Assembly (NCBI GenBank): GCA_016282705.1
Contig: JAEELO010000044.1
Span: forward strand, 1 to 32,200
Source: Candidatus Gastranaerophilales bacterium
GTDB lineage: Bacteria; Cyanobacteriota; Vampirovibrionia; Gastranaerophilales; Gastranaerophilaceae
Length of the DNA: 32,200 nt
Reading direction: 5' to 3'
Part shown: one piece after another, positions 1-6,921 of the stretch
How positions within the stretch are numbered: the first letter of the stretch is position 1
Layout: every line of letters starts with the position of its first letter
Position numbers and translations under genes: made by a program
The notes under the pieces: generated by a model
What the model was told of the DNA's origin: nothing
What the model saw: the letters and a program-made list of their open reading frames with translations, nothing else
The model's database searches: none

Positions 1-341
1 GTGCCTGAACCCGTACTGATTTCATCATTACCTTTTCCGCCTGTGAATTGGTCTTTTCCTGTTCCGCCTTTTAGAGTATCGTTACCTGCATAACCGAATA
101 ATTTATCACTTCCTGCACCGCCATTAATAGAGTCAGCTCTTTTACCGCCCCTTATAGTATCATTACCGTTTTGACCGTTTAATTTATTTTTAGCATAGTT
201 ACTTTTTCTAAAGTCAATAGAATCATGACCTGCACCTGCATCAACAGTCAAAGCGCTTTTCCAGCCTATTTTATTAACCCAAGTAATTTTATCTTTTCTT
301 TTAGTACCTGTAATTTTCTTTTTTTTCGGTGTTAAAGCCAT
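1..341 (-). CDS. RTX-type (hemolysin-like) calcium-binding repeat protein, N-terminal part
   Basis: I translated this directly on the minus strand: 113 codons from an ATG at 341..339 with no stop before the window edge, so the C-terminus lies outside. The first 20 residues are Lys-rich (several KKK/KRK runs) and show no signal peptide. From about residue 35 there are Gly/Asp/Asn-rich nonapeptide-like units such as GQNGNDTIRGG, GGAGSDKLFGYAGNDTLKGG and GGKGNDEI, the GGxGxDxLx signature of RTX calcium-binding beta-rolls. RTX proteins are usually secreted by type I systems through a C-terminal signal, which cannot be seen here. A weak GAGAG lies upstream of the ATG. It is divergent from the gene at 678 across a region with a strong inverted repeat. 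The substrate or role (toxin, adhesin, enzyme) cannot be told from this fragment. Confidence 0.8.
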   Translation of the reverse strand, partial: MALTPKKKKITGTKRKDKITWVNKIGWKSALTVDAGAGHDSIDFRKSNYAKNKLNGQNGNDTIRGGKRADSINGGAGSDKLFGYAGNDTLKGGTGKDQFTGGKGNDEISTGSG

Positions 342-456
342 GATGATACTCTCATTCTTACTTATTCTAATTTCCTATTGTTTGTTTTTTATTATTTTTG
401 AGTTGTGTTTTTTCAGTCATTGCAAGTCAAATAGGGCATTACAATCCTGACAATTG

Positions 457-485
457 TTATATGTCAGACATTGTATGACATATAA
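457..485. promoter_or_regulatory. Inverted repeat, candidate operator between divergent genes
   Basis: A perfect 10-bp inverted repeat: TTATATGTCA at 457-466 and TGACATATAA at 476-485, separated by 9 bases. A further TGACA half-site at 448-452 pairs with the same TGTCA. It sits in the 336-base divergent spacer (342-677) between the RTX-like gene and the HgdB-like gene, so a shared operator is plausible. No T-tract follows, so it is not a good terminator. Apart from this repeat and the -10-like element near 666 I see nothing else in the spacer. Confidence 0.45.
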
Positions 486-665
486 ACTTGTTTAAACCAG
501 CTTCCCTATATAAAATCACTATATTTCATTCCTATAGTTTACAACCCGCCCGAAACTTATATTCCGAGAGTATTTATTATACATCACATTCGGTGTGGAG
601 GTAAAGCGCTATTTGTGTTTTCGCCCATTTTGTTACAAAAATATAAATGTTAAAATAATTTATAT

Positions 666-671
666 TATAAT
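666..671 (+). promoter_or_regulatory. -10-like hexamer six bases before the start codon
   Basis: TATAAT at 666-671 ends six bases before the ATG at 678. A sigma70 promoter using it would start transcription at or next to the A of the start codon. No Shine-Dalgarno sequence precedes that ATG and no good -35 box is visible, so a leaderless transcript is suggested but not proven. Confidence 0.35.
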
Positions 672-677
672 TAATCT

Positions 678-1403
678 ATGAACGAGAAAAATATAATAGG
701 ATTCTGGGGTTATCCTCATCCAGATATAATTAAACAATATAAACAAATGTACCCGAATGCTAAATGGGTGGATTTGGATTTGGATTACGGATTTCAAAAA
801 CAGGATATTCTGCCCGAAGCCTATTGCTCTATTATAAAAAATATTATTAATTCGGCTTTCTTCTATAAAGATAATTTTATAAAAATATTGGCACCAATAG
901 GAAAAGATAAATGTGACAGCGGCTGGTTTGCCTTTGAACTGTTAAAAGATATGGACTTTCCTGTTATTCAAAGTATATTTGAAGAAAAAACTTTTAAAAA
1001 GAATGTTTTAATTTCTACGTCTAATATGCCTTTAAGACAAAAAGTAGAAACAATTACCAGAAATATATATGAACCTGTAACATCAAACTATGAACAATGC
1101 AAAGCTAAATTCGGGTTCTGGGGAGTTCCGCCGAATGATTTATCAATACTTGAATTATTCCCCGATGAAACACATTTATACGGCTGGACAAGATGTGTTG
1201 AAGCAATGGCTCCTGCTGATATAGAACTTGAAATGTTTGTGGATAAAGATGTTCCTACGGTATTTTATTCGCAATCTTTTTGTTCTAAAGCACAATTGGC
1301 AAAATATTTGGCAGATAAATACAACGGTCTGTATATAGATATTGATGATACAATTACTAATTCTACAAGAGCAAAAATAGAAGCATTTTTGAGGTTGAGA
1401 TGA
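678..1403 (+). CDS. Small 2-hydroxyacyl-CoA dehydratase-like (HgdB-type) protein, partner of the next gene
   Basis: 241 aa with no confidently known function. The C-terminal half looks like the last domain of the HgdB/HgdA (2-hydroxyacyl-CoA dehydratase subunit) family: a GFWGVPPNDL start near residue 146, and an end in the form STRAKIEAFL (229-238), similar to the TRIEAF ending of that family. A similar segment, GFWGYPHPDI at 8-17, suggests two related Rossmann-like halves. Cysteines at 50, 79, 141, 173 and 202 could include iron-sulfur ligands. The protein is much shorter than the usual 370-430 aa subunits. It overlaps by four bases the next gene, which encodes an HgdC-like activator, and that context is the best support for the call. 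No Shine-Dalgarno precedes the ATG. An unrelated fold with coincidental motifs remains possible. Confidence 0.5.
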   Translation: MNEKNIIGFWGYPHPDIIKQYKQMYPNAKWVDLDLDYGFQKQDILPEAYCSIIKNIINSAFFYKDNFIKILAPIGKDKCDSGWFAFELLKDMDFPVIQSIFEEKTFKKNVLISTSNMPLRQKVETITRNIYEPVTSNYEQCKAKFGFWGVPPNDLSILELFPDETHLYGWTRCVEAMAPADIELEMFVDKDVPTVFYSQSFCSKAQLAKYLADKYNGLYIDIDDTITNSTRAKIEAFLRLR

Positions 1404-2098
1404 TTAATATAGTACTTGATGCAGGCACAACGTGGTCTAAAATAATTGAAAAGTCTTCATCCTCATTGATGGTTGGATTCGAAAAATACTTGGTAAAAGA
1501 AGAAAACGCCTTTAAATATTATGTTATGCCGTCTTCTGAATTGAAAAACATTAATTTTAAGTTTGATAAGGCGACAGGACATATGTCTTTATCAATGCTT
1601 AAAGATAAAAATGACTATGAAAATGAAGTAATAGCACTAATTCAAGGTTTTAAAAAACACGTAAAAGAAGATGCTATCATCCTTGATATGGGAAGCCGTG
1701 ATTCTAAATGGGCAAAGTTTAAGGACGGGAAATTTAAAGATTTGGATTGGAATAACAGCTGTTCAAGCTCAACAGGTGCTACAATAGAAATGCTTTTGAA
1801 ATTCTATAATGTTAAAACATCTGATTTGTCTGTTTCTGATGAAAAATATGTGATTACCTGCGGTATATTCGGACTTGAAAAAATAATGGATGATATCGCA
1901 AAAGGCGGTAATCCAACAGAAGCTGTATCTAAATTTATACACGGCATTGCTTTTAATGCTTGGAATTTTGCTAAAAAACCGGATAAAATATATCTTTCAG
2001 GAGGTTTCTGCGAAAATAAATGTTTTATTGATTCCCTGTCAAAATACTGCGAAGTAGTTCCGTTAGGTCGTTTCCTTCTTTGCGAAGGACTTTTATAA
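1400..2098 (+). CDS. Small HgdC/BadF-type ATPase, 2-hydroxyacyl-CoA dehydratase activator homologue
   Basis: 232 aa of the ASKHA fold. The phosphate-1 motif DAGTTWSK is at residues 7-14. The second half of the family signature reads ILDMGSRDSKW (94-104), matching the usual DIGGQDSK block, then NNSCSSSTG (118-126) with the Cys that in HgdC binds a shared [4Fe-4S] cluster, and ITCGIFG (152-158) carrying the second ligand Cys. LSGGFCEN near the C-terminus matches the GGVA.N adenosine-site motif. Family members form homodimers bridged by the cluster and drive ATP-dependent electron injection into the dehydratase. This protein is shorter than the typical 255-330 aa, mainly between residues 15 and 90. 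Its start codon lies inside the previous gene (ATGA overlap), so the two are translationally coupled. Its substrate is unknown. Confidence 0.75.
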   Translation: MINIVLDAGTTWSKIIEKSSSSLMVGFEKYLVKEENAFKYYVMPSSELKNINFKFDKATGHMSLSMLKDKNDYENEVIALIQGFKKHVKEDAIILDMGSRDSKWAKFKDGKFKDLDWNNSCSSSTGATIEMLLKFYNVKTSDLSVSDEKYVITCGIFGLEKIMDDIAKGGNPTEAVSKFIHGIAFNAWNFAKKPDKIYLSGGFCENKCFIDSLSKYCEVVPLGRFLLCEGLL

Positions 2099-2247
2099 AC
2101 ATTTGTTTTTTATCGTTTTAAAATATAAGTTTCAATAGATTGCTTATTTATCCGAAAGTTTGTTAAGAATGTAACGAAAAAAAACAACTTTAAAATTATT
2201 CTAAAAAAAATGTTTTTATAAATATAAGAGGATATGGGGAGTTTTAA

Positions 2248-2748
2248 ATGACTACTTTTTCAGTAGATGATTTATCTATTAATTCGTGTAAATTTCAAAA
2301 ATCTAATAACTTAATTGTAAACTCCGAAGATCAAGATGTATTTTTATTTCCGCAAAAAGACGACATAAAAGAACAAAAAGATGAACTTGCTATTCATATA
2401 AAAATTTCTAATTTTACATCTTTTCTTGAAACGGGCAATGAAGATAGGGCATTGAATTCATATCAGGAATTATTGGAAGAAATGCACAATCAAGGTCGTT
2501 TTGAAAATGAAAATTCCGAAGAAGAATTTAAACACACAGCACAAAATCTCATAGAAAAATATTTATCTTTTGAAAAAGGTGAAGAAATACATTTGCATGA
2601 CTATTTAAAGTCACATACAACAAATCCTATAGACAAAGATAATCCTTTCTTCTCTATAGCGGAAAAGCCAACTGCCGAAGATATCGAAAAGGATAAAGAT
2701 AAACCGGCAAATATTTTTAATAAATTTATGAAACTTTTCTCCCGCTAA
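2248..2748 (+). CDS. Acidic hypothetical protein
   Basis: 166 aa, unrecognised. It is rich in Glu, Asp, Lys and Asn, has no membrane segment or signal peptide, and is likely soluble with helical stretches (residues 50-110). A GGGGAG Shine-Dalgarno lies seven bases before the ATG. The C-terminus ends with a basic-aromatic stretch (NIFNKFMKLFSR) that could be an amphipathic helix. It follows the HgdB/HgdC-like pair after a 149-base AT-rich spacer, in which I see no clear terminator, and ends at a bidirectional terminator facing alaS. Codon use looks like that of its neighbours. Confidence 0.65.
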   Translation: MTTFSVDDLSINSCKFQKSNNLIVNSEDQDVFLFPQKDDIKEQKDELAIHIKISNFTSFLETGNEDRALNSYQELLEEMHNQGRFENENSEEEFKHTAQNLIEKYLSFEKGEEIHLHDYLKSHTTNPIDKDNPFFSIAEKPTAEDIEKDKDKPANIFNKFMKLFSR

Positions 2749-2761
2749 TTTAACTATATAA

Positions 2762-2798
2762 AAAAGGGGGATAATCTATCCCCCTTTTACTATTTTTT
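2762..2798. terminator. Bidirectional rho-independent terminator
   Basis: Stem AAAAGGGGGATA (2762-2773) with TATCCCCCTTTT (2777-2788), a three-base loop ATC, followed by a T-run at 2792-2800. The opposite strand also ends in a T-run, so it can serve both the plus-strand acidic protein gene and the minus-strand alaS, whose stop codon is at 2799-2801. Confidence 0.9.
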
Positions 2799-5414
2799 TT
2801 AAACGGAAAGTTTTATTTCTTTTTCAATTTCTGCCAAAACAGAATTGAGGTTTGATACATCTTTGCCTGCACCCTGTGCATACTGCGGTCTTCCTCCGCC
2901 TTTACCTCCTGTTGCGGCTGCAAGTTTATTAACAATTGCACCTGCATTTATGCCTTTTTCGACAAAGTTATTATCTACCTTTACAACAAAATTAATTTTA
3001 TCTCCATCAACTGAAGCAAGAACAATTACACTATTGCCGAGTTTTGAAGATAAAATTTCACTTCCGAGTTTAACAAGATTTGCAGGAAATGCTTCAACTT
3101 GAGATATAAACAATTTGCCGCCGTTAATATCTTGTGCTTTTGATATGAATGACTGGAATTTGGATTTTGCTTGTTCTGCTTTCAGATTTTCTATTTCTGT
3201 CTGCAAATTCTTATTCTCAACACCCATCTTTAAAATTCTTTCGCCAATCTCATTATATGGAACTTTAAAAGCATGTGCTATTTTATCAACAATTTCCGCT
3301 TTTTCGCTTAAAAACTTAAATGCGGAATCGCCGCAAACAGCTTCAATTCTTCTTGTTCCCGCTGCTACTGCCGTTTCTGAAACTATCTTTGCTAAACGTA
3401 TATCGCCGGTTGATGAACAATGTGTTCCTCCGCATAATTCAGCTGATACATTTCCGAATTTTACAACCCTTACATTATCATCGTATTTCTCTCCGAATAA
3501 TGCCATAGCTCCTGATTTCTTTGCCATTTCAATATTCATTACTTCGGTATTTTGCTTGATGTTTTGTGCAATCCATTTATTAATTATAGTTTCAACTTCT
3601 TGTACTTCTTCTTTTGTCATTGCACGAGGGAATGTAAAGTCAAAACGGGTTCTTTCTTCATCAACGTATGAACCTGCCTGATGTACATCATCACCTAATA
3701 CTTTTCTTAAAGCGGCTTGTACTAAGTGTGCATTTGAATGGTGTATTGCGATTTCTTTTCTTCTGTTTTCATCTATTTTAGCAGTAACAAAATCGCCTTC
3801 CTTAGCTTCGCCGTTAACCATTTGTACACGATGTACGAATAATTTATTTACTTTAAATGTATTTAATACTTCTGCTTTGAAGTTTTTACCCTCAATTATA
3901 CCGGTATCTCCTACTTGACCGCCGCATTCGGCATAGAAAGGTGTTTTATCAAGCATTATATCAATAAAATCGCCTGCCTCAATTGTAGCGATAATTTTAG
4001 CATCGGTTTTTGTCTCCGTATAACCGGTAAATTCCGTAGAACCGTATTTGTTTTCTACTTCAACATATACAAGGTCATCCGTTAAGCTGATTTTATGAGC
4101 TGCAGATTTTGCTTTTTCTTTTTGCTTCTTCATTTCTTCGTTGAAGCCTTCTGTATCAACCGTAACACCTTTTTCTGCTGCGATTTCAATTGTCAGCTCA
4201 AGAGGGAAACCAAATGTATCATATAATTTAAATGCATTTTCTCCGTTTATTTGCTTAGAATTCTGCATTAAATCTTCTAACAGTTTGTATCCTCTGTCTA
4301 ATGTGATTTTAAATCTTTCTTCTTCTGTCTTTATAACGGTTTTGATTTTTTCCGCATTCTTTTCTAAATCAGGATATTGACCTTTATAAAGACCAATTAT
4401 TGTATCGACAATTTCACTTAAAAACGGAAGTTCTAAACCTAATAATTTGCCATGTCTTAAAGCACGTCTTAAAATCATTCTTAAAACATAACTTCTGCCT
4501 TCGTTTCCTGGAATTACACCGTCATTTATCATAAAAGATACGCATCTTGCGTGGTCTGTTATTATTCTTAATGAAATATCAGTCTTTTTATCCTGTTTAT
4601 AAGGTACTTTTGCCATTTCCGAAACTTTTTGTAAAATCGGGTATAGTAAATCCGTTTCGAAAGTTGATTCCTTACCTTGTACAACCATTGCAATACGTTC
4701 TAAGCCCATTCCGGTATCAACATTTTTTTTCTTTAACGGAGAGAAGTTGCCTTCTTCATCCTGAAACAGTTCTGTAAATACCAAATTCCATATTTCTACC
4801 CATCTGTCGCATTCACAAGTTGCAATTGAACAATCATCACTGCATTTTAAATGTTCGCCTAAATCATAATGGATTTCACTGCAAGGCCCGCAAGAACCGG
4901 TTGCTCCGGGAGGCCCCCAGAAATTATCCTTCTTGCCTTTTCTTATAACTCTCTCCGGAGGAATTCCAACATCTTTTGTCCAGATTTCATATGCTTCTTC
5001 ATCTGTTTCATATATGGTAATCCACAATCTTTTCGGGTCTAATTTTAAATAGTTAGTAACGAAATCCCAACTCCATGGAATAACATCTTTTTTATAATAA
5101 TCACCGAATGCAAAGTTACCAAGCATTTCAAAAAACGTATGATGTCTTGGTGTTCTTCCGACATTTTCTATATCTGAGTCTTTACCGCCTGCTCTTGCAC
5201 ATTTTTGGCAAGAAACAGCTCTTGCAGGATTAAACGGAGGTTGTTCCAGACCTAAATAATAAGGTAAAAATTGGAGCATGCCCGCAGTTGTTAATAATAC
5301 CGTCGGATTATCAGGTACAAGGCTTGAACTCGGCACCTCTGTCGATTGGTGTTTATCTCTGAAAAATTCTATAAATGCTTTTCTTATCTCATTTCCCGTT
5401 AATGGAGTTGTCAT
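2799..5414 (-). CDS. alaS: Alanine--tRNA ligase
   Basis: 871 aa, close to the usual 875. It charges tRNA-Ala with alanine in the cytoplasm. The class II catalytic core is at the N-terminus (FRDKHQSTEVPSSSLVP, motif 2 around GRTPRHHTFFEMLGNF, motif 3 GMGLERIAMVVQG). The editing domain carries the zinc-binding HSNAH and CGGTHC motifs, and the C-Ala DHHA1 domain ends with a Gly-rich GGKGGGRPQYAQGAG. The start at 5414 is chosen because AAGGAA lies eight bases upstream and the protein begins MTTPLTGNEIR, as in the family; a longer in-frame extension to 5507 has no similarity to the family. A terminator separates it from smpB upstream, so it probably has its own promoter. Confidence 0.98.
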   Translation of the reverse strand: MTTPLTGNEIRKAFIEFFRDKHQSTEVPSSSLVPDNPTVLLTTAGMLQFLPYYLGLEQPPFNPARAVSCQKCARAGGKDSDIENVGRTPRHHTFFEMLGNFAFGDYYKKDVIPWSWDFVTNYLKLDPKRLWITIYETDEEAYEIWTKDVGIPPERVIRKGKKDNFWGPPGATGSCGPCSEIHYDLGEHLKCSDDCSIATCECDRWVEIWNLVFTELFQDEEGNFSPLKKKNVDTGMGLERIAMVVQGKESTFETDLLYPILQKVSEMAKVPYKQDKKTDISLRIITDHARCVSFMINDGVIPGNEGRSYVLRMILRRALRHGKLLGLELPFLSEIVDTIIGLYKGQYPDLEKNAEKIKTVIKTEEERFKITLDRGYKLLEDLMQNSKQINGENAFKLYDTFGFPLELTIEIAAEKGVTVDTEGFNEEMKKQKEKAKSAAHKISLTDDLVYVEVENKYGSTEFTGYTETKTDAKIIATIEAGDFIDIMLDKTPFYAECGGQVGDTGIIEGKNFKAEVLNTFKVNKLFVHRVQMVNGEAKEGDFVTAKIDENRRKEIAIHHSNAHLVQAALRKVLGDDVHQAGSYVDEERTRFDFTFPRAMTKEEVQEVETIINKWIAQNIKQNTEVMNIEMAKKSGAMALFGEKYDDNVRVVKFGNVSAELCGGTHCSSTGDIRLAKIVSETAVAAGTRRIEAVCGDSAFKFLSEKAEIVDKIAHAFKVPYNEIGERILKMGVENKNLQTEIENLKAEQAKSKFQSFISKAQDINGGKLFISQVEAFPANLVKLGSEILSSKLGNSVIVLASVDGDKINFVVKVDNNFVEKGINAGAIVNKLAAATGGKGGGRPQYAQGAGKDVSNLNSVLAEIEKEIKLSV

Positions 5415-5471
5415 TTTATATTCCTTTTGTTTTTTCTCATTTATCAATATTTTACAACAAATATAATTTCT

Positions 5472-5512
5472 CCGAAAAATACAAATTGCAGAATATCTCA
5501 TCTGCAATTTGT
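5472..5512 (-). terminator. Rho-independent terminator after smpB
   Basis: Perfect 12-bp stem ACAAATTGCAGA (5481-5492) with TCTGCAATTTGT (5501-5512) and an eight-base loop. On the minus strand it is followed by ATTTTT. It lies just past the smpB stop codon and before alaS. Confidence 0.8.
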
Positions 5513-5517
5513 AAAAA

Positions 5518-5973
5518 TTATTTGTTTTTTGTCTTAATCATTCGCTGAATATCCCTGTTTTGTGCTTTTTTAGCTATATCTTCACGTTTATCATACAACT
5601 TTTTACCTTTAGCTAATGCTATTTCAAGTTTTGCCCATCCGTTTTCCAAATATAATTCAATAGGAATTATTGCATAGCCGTCCTTTTTTATTTTACCCAG
5701 CATTTTTTCAATCTCTTTTTTATTTAATAACAGCTTTCTTGTTCGTTTTTCTTCATGATTATATCTGTTACCCTGCTCGTACAAGCTTATATGACAGTTA
5801 TATAAAAAAACTTCTCCGTCTTCAATTCTTACAAAGCTGTCTTTTAAATTGACAGCATTTTTTCTTACGGATTTGATTTCTGTTCCTGTTAATACCATTC
5901 CCGCATTGTATTTGTCAAATATATGATACTCGTGAAAAGCTTTCTTATTTGTTGATATTATTTTCTTACCCAT
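5518..5973 (-). CDS. smpB: SsrA-binding protein SmpB
   Basis: 151 aa, the normal length. SmpB binds tmRNA and carries it into stalled ribosomes for trans-translation. Family signatures: NKKAFHEYHIFDKYNAGMVL at the start, LTGTEIKSVR (29-38), SFVRIEDGEVFLYNCHI, and the C-terminal KGKKLYDKREDIAKK followed by a basic tail that reads the mRNA channel. There is no Shine-Dalgarno before the ATG. Instead a -10-like TATAAT ends six bases upstream, so the message may be leaderless. The ssrA gene is not in this window. Confidence 0.98.
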   Translation of the reverse strand: MGKKIISTNKKAFHEYHIFDKYNAGMVLTGTEIKSVRKNAVNLKDSFVRIEDGEVFLYNCHISLYEQGNRYNHEEKRTRKLLLNKKEIEKMLGKIKKDGYAIIPIELYLENGWAKLEIALAKGKKLYDKREDIAKKAQNRDIQRMIKTKNK

Positions 5974-5979
5974 ATGAAA

Positions 5980-6008
5980 ATTATATCATCATTATTTTTT
6001 CATGATAA
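5980..6008 (-). promoter_or_regulatory. Candidate smpB promoter giving a leaderless transcript
   Basis: On the minus strand TTATCA (6008..6003) and TATAAT (5985..5980) are 17 bases apart. The -10 box ends six bases before the smpB ATG (5973..5971), so transcription would begin about at the start codon. The -35 box lies in the last codons of the upstream gene. Confidence 0.5.
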
Positions 6009-6305
6009 TTTCTTGTTTCTGAATTTTTTTAGTCGATTGTAATAATAATTTATTTTTTTATCTTTTATTATTTGTGATATACGCATGTCGGCTCTTACAT
6101 AATAAGGCACATCTATTATTCCTGTTGTTTCTTCATAATCTTTATATATTTTTATTAAGCAATCTTTTATGATGATTATTTTCTCGTTTTTCGATAAACT
6201 GATACATTCTATAAAATCTTTAAATTTATTCCAATATTCCGAAACATCATTCTTCTCTTCATTTTCCCCATTAGAAATAACAAGACGTAAATGTCTTTTT
6301 TTCAT
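6000..6305 (-). CDS. Hypothetical basic protein, divergent from an XRE regulator
   Basis: 101 aa, unrecognised. It starts MKKRHLRLVIS and ends with a very basic YYYNRLKKFRNKKLS, with an acidic patch at residues 13-25. No membrane segment. The ATG at 6305 is preferred over an upstream in-frame TTG because GAAGGGG sits six bases before it; the TTG would put that Shine-Dalgarno inside the gene. It ends next to the smpB promoter and lies back to back with the HTH gene at 6499, sharing a 193-base AT-rich spacer full of palindromes. That arrangement suggests joint control by the regulator, but no function can be assigned. Confidence 0.6.
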   Translation of the reverse strand: MKKRHLRLVISNGENEEKNDVSEYWNKFKDFIECISLSKNEKIIIIKDCLIKIYKDYEETTGIIDVPYYVRADMRISQIIKDKKINYYYNRLKKFRNKKLS

Positions 6306-6498
6306 AATAGTCCCCTTCAATTTTTATATCTTTTTATATTTAACAAAATAAAAATCATGAAAAAATATCTATTTTGTTGTATAATATATTTGTAAGATAT
6401 TGTATTATAATATAATATATAATATAAATATTACATTATAATGTTAAATTATACAATATTTTTGCAACATAATGTAACAAAGCTTCGGGGTGATATCT
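6306..6498. promoter_or_regulatory. AT-rich divergent control region with palindromes
   Basis: The spacer between the 101-aa gene and the XRE gene is almost pure A/T. It contains a perfect 12-bp palindrome ACATTATAATGT (6433-6444), a related ACATAATGT (6467-6475), and a 9-bp inverted pair TTGTATAAT (6377-6385) and ATTATACAA (6448-6456). Several TATAAT-like hexamers overlap these. XRE repressors usually bind such dyads near their own promoter, so autoregulation is likely. Confidence 0.5.
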
Positions 6499-6921
6499 AT
6501 GAGTATCGGACAAAGAATTAAAGAATTAAAAATAACATTAAAAATTACAACAACTGAAATGGCAAACAGACTGCATATTCCTGTAAGGACAATAGGAAGT
6601 TACGAACGTGATGAAGCTCAACCGGGTCCTAAATTCTTAAATGCATTAATTACGGAGTTTGGTGTCAATATAAATTGGCTTTTAACAGGGAAAGGTTATA
6701 TGTTCATATCCAGTAAAACAGAAATGGATATTAACTATGTTGCTCAGGTAAGCGAAATGATGAAACTTACAAATGAAGAAATGACAGGACTTATGGATAT
6801 TCTTGAAACGGATGCAAGCCGTGAAATGGTTTTAAAATTTATAGAAATTAAAAAAGGAAATAAAGAAGCACTGGATAGCTTGATTAATAATCTGCAAGGC
6901 ATAAAAGCTATATACGGTTAA
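6499..6921 (+). CDS. XRE-family helix-turn-helix transcriptional regulator
   Basis: 140 aa. The N-terminal domain (residues about 4-62) is a Cro/CI-type HTH: IGQRIKELKITLKIT, then TEMANRLHIPVRTIGSYERD with the recognition helix, then FGVNINWLLTGKG, a motif common in phage-type repressors and their relatives. The C-terminal half is helical with no protease or metabolite domain. The ATG at 6499 is chosen over the in-frame GTG at 6490 because GGGGTGA lies five bases upstream of the ATG. The gene reads divergently from the 101-aa gene. Its stop codon overlaps that of the convergent helicase gene in a shared TTAA. It probably regulates itself and its divergent neighbour. Confidence 0.85.
   Translation: MSIGQRIKELKITLKITTTEMANRLHIPVRTIGSYERDEAQPGPKFLNALITEFGVNINWLLTGKGYMFISSKTEMDINYVAQVSEMMKLTNEEMTGLMDILETDASREMVLKFIEIKKGNKEALDSLINNLQGIKAIYG

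Noticed and set aside
2799-5414. Several plus-strand open frames across alaS
   Set aside because: They overlap a firmly identified synthetase on the opposite strand.
5415-5507. N-terminal extension of alaS by 31 codons
   Set aside because: Not similar to the family start; a Shine-Dalgarno sits right before the ATG at 5414.
5415-5517. T-box riboswitch before alaS
   Set aside because: The upstream stretch is too short and lacks the T-box and specifier stems; the only hairpin is the smpB terminator.
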